Shown here: in pieces, positions 57,375 through 64,000 of the stretch
Layout of the letters: every line of letters begins with the position of its first letter
How positions within the stretch are numbered: the first letter of the stretch is position 1
From: Gemmatimonadaceae bacterium
GTDB lineage: Bacteria; Gemmatimonadota; Gemmatimonadetes; Gemmatimonadales; Gemmatimonadaceae
Length of the DNA stretch: 64,000 nt
Assembly: GCA_020852815.1 (NCBI GenBank)
Contig: JADZAN010000010.1
Span: 1 to 64,000, forward strand
Reading direction: 5' to 3'
Made by a program: the position numbers and the translations under genes
The notes under the pieces: generated by a model
Told to the model about the DNA's origin: nothing
Seen by the model: only the letters and a program-made list of their open reading frames with translations
Databases searched by the model: none

Positions 57375-57924
57375 GCCGGTACCGGACCACTCGGCCGGCA
57401 CGCCTTCCGCGATGATTTGTTGGGTGGTTCTAATCCGACCGGCCATGGGCGAGGTGCTGGCGTCGGGAAGACGAGGGAAACACTCGATGAGGAAGGCGAA
57501 GGCGGGAGGGGAGAGAATCGTGCCGCACGTGCCGGAGGGAAGGACGATTGGATATGCTACCTACCTACATCGCGCCTGCGAAAACGCAAGAGGCACATCG
57601 CACGATAGGTGACGTACACGGCGAGGCGCAACCGCCGCGCGTCGAGAAGCCCGGCTGGAGCGTGGCGCCAAGCCGCGCGCTGCCGCGCCGAACCGCGCGC
57701 CTGGCGAGACCGTCGAATGCCAGGGGCCGGGGTGGCGAGCCGCAACATTCGACGTCGTCCGCAATCGCTCCCGTCGCGCAAAGCGCCTGACCCGTCAGGC
57801 ACAGCGCGCCCCTTGCCTCTAGGCGCATCATGGCGCCGCCGATAACTTCGGGCTGGTGGCCAACGCCTCCCCCCATGGCTCCCCGCCGCCCATGCTCTGC
57901 AGCTGACGGACCGCGACGCCTCCG
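57375..57924. other. 550-bp region with no supported gene
   Basis: Overlapping frames on both strands, all Arg/Ala/Gly-rich, with no start signals or domains. I see no tRNA or RNase P/tmRNA-like signature. The right part presumably holds the OsmC-gene promoter. Confidence 0.4.
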
Positions 57925-58425
57925 ATGACTCCTGACCACGCCGTACCGCCCGCCGACACCACCGCGTCCAGCGCTGCCAACGGAAGCGCCGACGAGGGGA
58001 CGTTCGCCGTCACCCTCACGCTCGAGCGCGGCTATCGCTTCGCCGTCGATCCCGAGCTTCCGGGGGCCGAGCACTTCCACATCGACGAGTCACCCCCGTT
58101 GGGCGAGGGCAGCGCCCCCAATCCGTCGCGCGTGCTTGCCTCGGCCATGGCCTCATGCCTCGCGTCGTCGTTGGCGTTCTGCCTGCGCAAGGCGCGCATC
58201 GAGCTCAAGGGGCTCCGTGTCGTGGCGCGCGGCACGCTGGTGCGCAACGAGCGCAAGCGACTGCGGGTGGGGAGCCTGCACGTCGAGCTCTTCCCGGAAG
58301 TCGCCGAGAGTGACGTGGAGCGCATGCAGCGCTGTCTCGAGATCTTCGAGGACTTCTGCGTCGTCACGGAGAGCGTGCGAGGCGGAATCCCGGTTGTCGT
58401 CGGTGTGGAGACGCACACGAGCTGA
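57925..58425 (+). CDS. OsmC-family protein
   Basis: A 166-residue OsmC/Ohr fold protein with the family's two cysteines: one in LASAMASCLASSLAFCLRKARIELKG and one in the FEDFCVVTESVRGGIPV segment. Such proteins reduce organic hydroperoxides or related thiol substrates. The first 25 residues are low-complexity and may not be translated in full if a later start is used; ATG 57925 is kept. No visible operon partner. Confidence 0.88.
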   Translation: MTPDHAVPPADTTASSAANGSADEGTFAVTLTLERGYRFAVDPELPGAEHFHIDESPPLGEGSAPNPSRVLASAMASCLASSLAFCLRKARIELKGLRVVARGTLVRNERKRLRVGSLHVELFPEVAESDVERMQRCLEIFEDFCVVTESVRGGIPVVVGVETHTS

Positions 58426-58512
58426 GCGACCAGCCCTCGAGTCCGGTCTCGCGCTTGCTGCGAGCGACGGCCGCCCCACGGAATGCTGAGCCGCGAGCTC
58501 GGTGTCGATGCA

Positions 58513-58899
58513 TCACGGGCGTACTTCGCTCATCAGTCCGACCGTGTTGCCTTCGGAATCGCGGAGGAACGCCATCCACAGCTCGTGGTCCGGCATGCGC
58601 GCCACGAGTTGCGGACCGTGAAGGAACTGCACCCCGCGCTCGACGAGTGTCTCGTGGGCCCCCTCGAGGTCGTCGACGACGTAATACAGGATCGCCCCTG
58701 GATGGAACGCCTCACCGCCCTCCGGTTCGGAGATCATGAGGCGCACGCCCCCGCAGTCGAAGAATGCCAGCTTGGGCGGCGCCTCGAAGAGGAGTCGAAG
58801 GCCGAGCACGTCGCGATAGAAGGCAACGGCGCGCGCGAGCTCGGTGGCGGGAATGGCAACCTGGCCGAGCCGGGTGATGGCGGTCGAGGGGGTGCTCAT
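58513..58899 (-). CDS. VOC-family (glyoxalase/dioxygenase-like) protein
   Basis: A 128-residue protein of the vicinal-oxygen-chelate fold: two beta-alpha-beta-beta-beta units with ITRLGQVAIPATELARAVAFYRDVLGL and GAILYYVVDDLEGAHETLVERGVQF, ending MAFLRDSEGNTVGLMSEV. Members include glyoxalases, thiol transferases and antibiotic-binding proteins. ATG 58899 fits; the frame extends to 58965 without support. It is divergent from the marR-type gene, with the operator between. Confidence 0.9.
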   Translation of the reverse strand: MSTPSTAITRLGQVAIPATELARAVAFYRDVLGLRLLFEAPPKLAFFDCGGVRLMISEPEGGEAFHPGAILYYVVDDLEGAHETLVERGVQFLHGPQLVARMPDHELWMAFLRDSEGNTVGLMSEVRP

Positions 58900-59010
58900 G
58901 CACGCTCCAGTCGGAGTAGAGACGGTGAGGGGCCGGTCGATGCCGAGTCGTGGCACCGCGGGCATCGCGTGGCACGGCGTGGCACCGCGATTCCGCCGTC
59001 CGGCGATGAT

Positions 59011-59027
59011 TGTTAGCTTTGCTAACG
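59011..59027. promoter_or_regulatory. MarR-type operator
   Basis: The palindrome GTTAGCTTTGCTAAC (59012-59026) lies 24 bp before the marR-type start and between the two divergent genes. Its form, TTAGC-N3-GCTAA, is typical of MarR-family operators, so it probably serves autoregulation of both genes. Confidence 0.7.
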
Positions 59028-59049
59028 AATATGTCAGGCGGAGGGATTC

Positions 59050-59511
59050 ATGGCAAGCAACCGCCGGCGCGAGCGGGCGCAGGGGCGAAGCTCAGCGGCG
59101 CGGGTCGCGGACCGGCTCCATTCGTCGGCGATTCATCTGCTTCGGCGCCTGCGGACTGAGGACCGGCGCACGGGGCTGAGCGGACCACGCGCGTCGGCGC
59201 TGTCGGTCGTGGTCTTTGGCGGTCCGCTGACGCTGGGCGAGTTGGCGGCCGCCGAACAAGTCAAGCCGCCCACGATGACGCGCCTGATCACGGCGCTGGA
59301 AGAGCGCGGCCTGGTCACGCGCGAGAGCGACGCGAGCGATGCGCGTCTCGTGCTCGTGCGTGCGACTGGCGAGGGGATTCGACTGCTGCAGGAGGGGCGC
59401 GCGCGTCGGATCGCCCGCCTGCAGGTGGCACTCGAGGGGCTGGACGACGCGCGCCTCGCCACGCTGGACGAGGCGACCGCCATCCTGGGCGAGTTGCTCC
59501 CGCAGGTGTGA
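59050..59511 (+). CDS. MarR-family transcriptional regulator
   Basis: A 153-residue winged-helix regulator. The centre has LTLGELAAAEQVKPPTMTRLITALEERGLVTRESDASDARLVLVRATGEG, the classical MarR DNA-recognition helix and wing. It is divergent from the VOC gene across a 150-bp space with a palindromic operator, so likely represses the VOC gene and itself until a phenolic or electrophilic ligand binds (inference). ATG 59050 is the best start. Confidence 0.92.
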   Translation: MASNRRRERAQGRSSAARVADRLHSSAIHLLRRLRTEDRRTGLSGPRASALSVVVFGGPLTLGELAAAEQVKPPTMTRLITALEERGLVTRESDASDARLVLVRATGEGIRLLQEGRARRIARLQVALEGLDDARLATLDEATAILGELLPQV

Positions 59512-59568
59512 TCCGCTGTGGGGGCGCGCCCCCGCGGGAGGGCGGTCCCGTGAGGGTGAAGGTCGCGC

Positions 59569-60417
59569 CTAACGACGAATGCGAGCCCGCTGCTCGGCCG
59601 CCTTCTCCACCAGGCGACGCAACTCCTTGATCGGTTCCGGTGCATCGTCCACCTGCAACCGCAGCACGACGTCGTTGTTGAGCCACACGCCGCCCCCCTT
59701 CTTCACGATCACCATCGCCGCCGACTGCATTCCGCGCGTGTCGCCGCCCGCCCCTTGTCCCGCCTCGAGCGCCGCCAGCAGGCGGAGCGACAGGTGCCCT
59801 TTCGTCTCCTCGAAGGCCTTCACCATCGAGGTCACCACCGCTTCGCCGGCGAGGATGTTCCCCTGGGCTGAGCAGTAACGCCCCTGCCGGTCGCCGGCCC
59901 AGGTGCTGGCCTTGGGGCCGGTGTAGGCGGCGACATCGCCCTTGGCGTTCATCACGGCGAACTGGCGTCCGAACTTGGTCCAGTCGGTGGGACGCGGATC
60001 GGGGTCGTCGCCCCAGACCATCTGCACCACGTCCTTGGGGGACAAGCCGTTGCGCAGGAGGGTGAGTGCCTGCGGTCCGTAACTCACGTCGACGATGGCC
60101 TGCGTGGCCACGACCCCCACCCCCGCCTCTGCCCAGAGCACGCCGTTCCCCACCGAGAAGACGCGCGACTGCACGGCGCCGCCAACCTCTCCAGTCTCGG
60201 GGTCGTAGCCGAGTATGGAGAAGGTCGCCACGGGTGGCCACGGGAGTGCACCTGCCGCGTGCGGGTCCGCGGCCGGCGGCCGCTGCTGTCCGTGCGCCGC
60301 GCCCGCCGAGCTTGCGAGGGCGAGGAGTAGGAGTCCCGCGCCGGCGCTGGCGCGTCGCAGCGCGTGGGCGGAGCGTTTGAACGGAGGGTAACCTGCGTGG
60401 CGGACAGGGTGGGACAC
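59569..60417 (-). CDS. DUF1028-family exported protein
   Basis: A 282-residue protein with a signal peptide ending in AGAAHGQQ (about residue 45 from the GTG). The DUF1028 domain begins PPVATFSILGYDPETGEVGGAVQSRVFSVGNGV and has NGLSPKDVV, QFAVMNAKGDVAAYTG, and QGNILAGEAVV, with Ntn-hydrolase-like beta features. The molecular function is unknown; members are often considered amidohydrolase-like. The start is GTG 60417 for a proper signal; a longer frame runs to 60807 but is low-complexity. The TAG stop lies in a GTTAGGC heptamer. Confidence 0.8.
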   Translation of the reverse strand: MSHPVRHAGYPPFKRSAHALRRASAGAGLLLLALASSAGAAHGQQRPPAADPHAAGALPWPPVATFSILGYDPETGEVGGAVQSRVFSVGNGVLWAEAGVGVVATQAIVDVSYGPQALTLLRNGLSPKDVVQMVWGDDPDPRPTDWTKFGRQFAVMNAKGDVAAYTGPKASTWAGDRQGRYCSAQGNILAGEAVVTSMVKAFEETKGHLSLRLLAALEAGQGAGGDTRGMQSAAMVIVKKGGGVWLNNDVVLRLQVDDAPEPIKELRRLVEKAAEQRARIRR

Positions 60418-60710
60418 GGCGACCTCGAAACGTGGAATGTCAGCGCGGCGCGGAGCGTTGCATCTTGGCGTGAATGACGGGTCGTGGGGAAGGGGCGGCG
60501 CTTCCCCAGTGCCCGTCGCGGGCGGCGGCGACCCTTCATTAGGATAGACGCATCGAAGCGACATTCCATCAAGAGAGATCGCGGCGGCGCCGACACTCGA
60601 GAGGGAGCGGAACAAGTGTGGGTTGTGTCCCTGTTTACGCGTCCGCATTTTTATCCAACTGCTCGGACTTTCTGTTTGGCGGGTGCAAGACCCGCGGGAG
60701 AACTGCGAGG

Positions 60711-61097
60711 GTGGCGGAGTTGGCTTTTCGAGACGGGATCTGGGATCAGATCCGCCTTCAAGAGACCAGGTTCCATGAGCACGCGTATCTCTTCGTGCTT
60801 GCGGCACTCGAGTTTCAACAAGGGCGAATCGCGGAACGTCGGCACATCGACGGGCGAGAGCTCGCGGCGGCGGTTCGTGATCTCGCGCTCGAGAAGTTTG
60901 GTGTGATGGCGCGGTTGGTACTCGAGCACTGGGGCGTGCGGGCGACGGCGGATGTCGGTGACATCGTATTCACGATGGTGGACTTGGGGCTCCTCATGAG
61001 CCAGCCTACCGATTCGCGCCTCGACTTTGTCGACGTGTACGAGTTCGATCACGCCTTTGAGCAAGCGTATCCCTGGAGCGCAGCTCATCTGGCGTGA
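60711..61097 (+). CDS. Minf_1886-family protein
   Basis: A 128-residue protein with the family pattern FRDGIWDQIRLQETRFHEHAYLFVLAALEF, RRHIDGRELAAAVRDLALEKFGVMARLVLEHWGVRATADVGDIVFTMVDLGLL and a final DFVDVYEFDHAFEQAY. This family of unknown function is found in Planctomycetes, Verrucomicrobia and some other phyla. GTG 60711 after GCGAGG is the best start; an ATG-led frame from 60618 includes a Cys-rich segment and is less likely. A GCGGGT-GCAAG-ACCCGC hairpin lies at about 60679-60695 upstream. The zinc-ribbon gene follows. Confidence 0.8.
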   Translation: MAELAFRDGIWDQIRLQETRFHEHAYLFVLAALEFQQGRIAERRHIDGRELAAAVRDLALEKFGVMARLVLEHWGVRATADVGDIVFTMVDLGLLMSQPTDSRLDFVDVYEFDHAFEQAYPWSAAHLA

Positions 61098-61146
61098 TCT
61101 CGTGTCGCGAGGTGCAACACGATTCTTTCACGCGCTTGGAGGCGTA

Positions 61147-61344
61147 GTGACCCAACCCATGGATTTCCCGAATTGCCAGAAGTGCGAAAAGGGCGTTCTT
61201 CTCCCGCTCAGCGACTACGGACGCGACGGTGCGCCAATCACCTACAAGGCGTGGGTGTGCAGCAATCCGGAGTGCGGCTTCAACATCCGCATCGATAACG
61301 GCGAGATCAGCTTCGGTCGCACGGTCGGCCAGTCACACAAGTAA
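61147..61344 (+). CDS. Small zinc-ribbon protein
   Basis: A 65-residue protein with CxxC (NCQKCEKG) and CxxxxC (VCSNPECGF), a zinc-ribbon pair 27 residues apart. Such small ribbons in Minf_1886 and tRNA/metabolism contexts are of unknown function. GTG 61147 (MTQPMDFPN) is used; ATG 61159 is an alternative. It lies between the Minf_1886 gene and nnrDE in one direction. Confidence 0.8.
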   Translation: MTQPMDFPNCQKCEKGVLLPLSDYGRDGAPITYKAWVCSNPECGFNIRIDNGEISFGRTVGQSHK

Positions 61345-61378
61345 CCTTTCCACGCTCTCCCCGGTCGCGACACGCTCC

Positions 61379-62908
61379 ATGACCCCCCGCGTCGTGACCT
61401 CCGATCAAGCCGTCGCTCGCGACTCGGCCGCGATCGCAGCGGGGATCCCATCCATCCAATTGATGCGACGTGCCGGCCACGGTGCGGCGCACCTCATCCT
61501 CGGGCGGCTCGATACCGCCCGCGGGAGGCGCGCGCTTGTCTGCTGTGGTCCGGGGAACAACGGGGGCGACGGATGGATCGTCGCCGCCGCGCTGGCGCGC
61601 GCCGGCGTGAGCGTACACGTCGACCAGGCGCTGGAGCCGCGCACCGCCGATGCCGTGACGGCGCGCGATGAAGCCGTCGGCACGGTGTCGTTAGGGGTGC
61701 CGACGGAAGCGGTCGATGTCGTCGTCGATGCGCTCCTGGGAACGGGCGCGCAAGGTCCGTTGCGCGGCGCCATTGCCGACTCCGTCGCGCGCATCGCCGA
61801 GGCGCGCGCGCACGGTGCGTTCGTCGTCGCCCTCGACCTCCCCACGGGGCTCGACGCCACCACCGGCGAGCTGGCGCGTGGCTGTGTGCCGGCAGACCTC
61901 ACCATCACCTTTGGTACGGTCAAACGCGCGCAGGTGCTGTCGCGCAGCGCCTGCGGCGAGATCGTTGCGCTCGACATCGGGCTCGGCGCGCACGCCGACC
62001 TCCCCGATGGCGCCCCCGCGTTGGTGGACGCGGCATGGGTGGCGCGGCACACGCCGGCCATCGCCGCCGAGGCGCACAAGGGGACACGCCGTCGCCTCCT
62101 AATCGTGGGAGGAGACCGGGGGATGGCGGGGGCGGTGGCGCTGGCGGCGCGCGGGGCGCTGCGTTCCGGCATCGGAATGGTGCGACTCTGCGTCCATCCC
62201 GACAGCCTGGCCCCGCTCCAGTCGGCGGTCCCCGAGGCCACGGCGACCGATTGGCCGCTGGCAGCTCCAGATGCCGGGCTCGTCGCGTGGCCCAACGTCC
62301 TCCTCATCGGCCCGGGGCTTGGAAGTGGCGACGAGACCCGCGCCCGCGTGGAGGCGTGGCTCGACGCGTGGACCGGGCCGGTCGTGGTCGATGCCGACGC
62401 GCTGAATGCCTTTGCCGGCAACGAGTCCGCGCTGGGCGACCTGCTCGACGCGCGGCCGGCAATCGTGACCCCACATCCGCTGGAGTTCGCCCGCCTGATC
62501 GGTGTGGACGTCGACAGCGTCCTTTCGGAACGTTTCGAGGTGGGGGCTCGCCTGGCGCGGGCGCTCCACGCCACGGTGCTGCTCAAGGGGGTGCCGAGCG
62601 TGATCACCGCACCTAACGGCGAATCGCTGGTGAGCGCGGCGGGGACGCCGGTCCTTGGTACGGCGGGGAGCGGCGACATTCTGGCGGGCATCGCGGCCAC
62701 GCTCCTCGCGCAGGGGGGCGACCCCTTTGCCGCGGCGGCGTGCGCGGCGTGGATTCATGGGCGCGCCGCCGAGATCGCGAACACCGGGCGTCCGGTGCGG
62801 GGCGTGGTGCTCGACGACGTCGTCCGCGCCTTGGGTATCGCCTGGCGTCCCATTCCCGCCGAGAGCGCCGACATCCTTGCCCGCCTCCCGCGGGTCGGCG
62901 ACGCCTGA
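61379..62908 (+). CDS. nnrDE: Bifunctional NAD(P)HX epimerase / dehydratase
   Basis: A 509-residue enzyme repairing hydrated NAD(P)H. The N-terminal YjeF_N (epimerase) domain has GPGNNGGDGWIVAAAL and VDALLGTGAQG plus DLPTGLDATTG; the C-terminal ribokinase-like dehydratase domain has IVGGDRGMAGAVALAARGALRSG, IGPGLGSG and the ADP/metal-binding LGTAGSGDILAGIAATLLAQG. Both halves are present in usual order. ATG 61379 gives the family N-terminus. It precedes thiL by 15 bp. Confidence 0.95.
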   Translation: MTPRVVTSDQAVARDSAAIAAGIPSIQLMRRAGHGAAHLILGRLDTARGRRALVCCGPGNNGGDGWIVAAALARAGVSVHVDQALEPRTADAVTARDEAVGTVSLGVPTEAVDVVVDALLGTGAQGPLRGAIADSVARIAEARAHGAFVVALDLPTGLDATTGELARGCVPADLTITFGTVKRAQVLSRSACGEIVALDIGLGAHADLPDGAPALVDAAWVARHTPAIAAEAHKGTRRRLLIVGGDRGMAGAVALAARGALRSGIGMVRLCVHPDSLAPLQSAVPEATATDWPLAAPDAGLVAWPNVLLIGPGLGSGDETRARVEAWLDAWTGPVVVDADALNAFAGNESALGDLLDARPAIVTPHPLEFARLIGVDVDSVLSERFEVGARLARALHATVLLKGVPSVITAPNGESLVSAAGTPVLGTAGSGDILAGIAATLLAQGGDPFAAAACAAWIHGRAAEIANTGRPVRGVVLDDVVRALGIAWRPIPAESADILARLPRVGDA

Positions 62909-62923
62909 CGGAGCGGAGGGACC

Positions 62924-63868
62924 GTGCCGCACATCTCCCTCGCCTCGGGGCGCGAGTTCGACCTTGTCCGTGCCATGCTGGCTCGCTGGGGGGAGTTAGC
63001 CAGCGGCGTGGGCGACGATGCCGCGGTGCTCGACATTCCGCCGGGCGAACGTCTCGTGGTCAGCACCGACAGCTCGGTGGATGGCGTGCACTTCCGGCGC
63101 GAGTGGCTCACGCCGGCCGAGATCGGCTATCGCGCAACCGCCGCGGCGCTCAGCGACCTCGCGGCGATGGCGGCCACCCCGCGGGGGCTCGTGGTCGCGC
63201 TCACCCTTCCGGAGTCGTGGCTCACGACGGTGGAGGCGCTCGCCGACGGGATTGGCGAGGCGGCGCGCCTGAGCGGAACGCCGATCGTTGGGGGCGACAT
63301 TGCGCGCGCGTCGGAGCTGTCGATCACGGTGACCGTCATGGGGTCCACGGCGCTCCCGACGCACCGCAACGCGGTGCGCCCCGGCGACTGCTTGTACGTG
63401 ACGGGCGTGCTGGGAGGGCCGGCCACCGCGCTGCGCGCGCTCGAGCGTGGGGAAGTGCCCGAGCCGCAGGCGCGCGAGCGATTCGCCCGCCCGCGAGCGC
63501 GCGTGCAGGAGGGGATCTGGCTGGCGCAGCATGGTGTGCGGGCTATGATCGACATTTCCGACGGCCTTGCATCGGAGCTGCGTCACCTCGCGGTGGCGAG
63601 TGCGGTGGAACTCCGCGTCGACGTGGACCGTGTCCCCGTGATGCGCGGTTGCACGTTGCCCGATGCGCTGCGCGGGGGCGAGGAGTACGAGCTCCTGCTG
63701 GCGTCGCCGCATCCTATCGATGCGAACGAGTTCGCGCGCACCTTTGCCCTTCCGCTGAGCGAGATCGCGCGTGCGCGCGCGAGCGAGACTCCGGCGGTGG
63801 TGGGAGTGCGGGGCGCGACGGGGGAGCGCGTTGACCTCAGTGCGGGGTACGATCACTTTTCGACGTGA
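62924..63868 (+). CDS. thiL: Thiamine-monophosphate kinase
   Basis: A 314-residue AIR-synthase-like kinase for the last step of thiamine diphosphate synthesis. Motifs: GVGDDAAVLDIPPG, VVSTDSSVDGVHFRREW, YRATAAALSDLAAMAATP, GGDIARAS, and the C-terminal MIDISDGLASELRHLA with metal-ligand Asp residues. GTG 62924 is the start, with GGAGGG upstream. Its TGA stop overlaps the next ATG by one base. Confidence 0.95.
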   Translation: MPHISLASGREFDLVRAMLARWGELASGVGDDAAVLDIPPGERLVVSTDSSVDGVHFRREWLTPAEIGYRATAAALSDLAAMAATPRGLVVALTLPESWLTTVEALADGIGEAARLSGTPIVGGDIARASELSITVTVMGSTALPTHRNAVRPGDCLYVTGVLGGPATALRALERGEVPEPQARERFARPRARVQEGIWLAQHGVRAMIDISDGLASELRHLAVASAVELRVDVDRVPVMRGCTLPDALRGGEEYELLLASPHPIDANEFARTFALPLSEIARARASETPAVVGVRGATGERVDLSAGYDHFST

Positions 63869-64000
63869 TGCGTGCGCTTCTCGTCGGACTGACGTTCCTT
63901 GTGACCACACCCATATTCGGGGGGCTCGCCGTTCTCGGAGCATTGCTGGGCCGCCCCGATGTGCACGGATCGGTGTTCGACTGGGCCCCGCGCCTGTGGG
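63868..64000 (+). CDS. Probable 1-acyl-sn-glycerol-3-phosphate acyltransferase (partial)
   Basis: The first 44 residues of a protein that leaves the window: MRALLVGLTFLVTTPIFGGL, a hydrophobic N-terminus, then VFDWAPRLW. This start resembles the membrane-anchored beginning of PlsC-type acyltransferases, but the HX4D motif is not reached, so the call is tentative. It overlaps thiL by one base (TGATG). Confidence 0.4.
   Translation, partial: MRALLVGLTFLVTTPIFGGLAVLGALLGRPDVHGSVFDWAPRLW

Noticed and set aside
57375-57924. ncRNA (RNase P, tmRNA or 6S) in the gap before osmC
   Set aside because: None of the conserved sequence cores was found.

Overview
The window is about 64 kb of a GC-rich (roughly two-thirds or more G+C) chromosome from a diderm bacterium. 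Gene style points to Gemmatimonadota: many secreted proteins and lipoproteins built on beta-propellers, a DUF5107/TPR protein, a PorV-like barrel protein, a Minf_1886-type protein and dense small operons. The phylum is an inference; no rRNA gene is present. Two serine tRNA genes are present: tRNA-Ser(GCT) at 7.0 kb and tRNA-Ser(TGA) at 22.6 kb, both on the minus strand.

Layout. 0-7 kb is housekeeping: a JAB-DinG helicase fusion, an FAA-hydrolase-family enzyme, an unknown membrane-anchored protein, a LexA-like repressor that has lost its self-cleavage residues, and gltX. 7-11.5 kb holds tRNA-Ser(GCT) and a large secreted subtilase. 11.5-22.5 kb is an accessory region with lower local GC. It carries a lipoprotein, two six-bladed beta-propeller proteins, two nested broken IS21 elements, an IS3 element with one nonsense codon, an old transposase remnant, and a one-direction cluster in the order AraC-type regulator, 68-residue cysteine-rich secreted peptide, beta-propeller lipoprotein, signal peptidase I. 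This cluster is the best candidate for an undescribed system. 22.6-31 kb has a DUF5107/TPR protein, a DUF2723 membrane protein, purH and purN. 31-43 kb has a PQQ-like propeller lipoprotein, then a minus-strand run of valS, a lipoprotein, selA and gmhB below a BON protein, facing a plus-strand run of thrS, an APC permease and a cupin. 44-54.5 kb has an alpha/beta hydrolase and a barrel protein, then a co-oriented metabolic run: thiolase, CPBP protease, 3-hydroxybutyryl-CoA dehydrogenase, acyl-CoA dehydrogenase, Leu-type dehydrogenase, rpiB and glyA, closed by a strong hairpin. 54.6-60.4 kb has proline dehydrogenase, small unknown proteins, OsmC, a divergent VOC/MarR pair with a clear operator, and a DUF1028 protein. 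60.7-64 kb is a co-oriented run of a Minf_1886 protein, a zinc ribbon, nnrDE, thiL and the start of a probable plsC.

The metabolic run links branched-chain amino-acid deamination, short-chain acyl-CoA oxidation, thiolysis and one-carbon/serine metabolism. Intergenic spaces carry three recurrent repeat types: GACGGGA heptamers joined to hairpins, CCCCAGC...GCTGGGG palindromes, and pyrimidine-rich CTCGTCYTCT arrays that end just before start codons. A heptamer, GTTAGGC/GCCTAAC, recurs throughout both genes and spacers.
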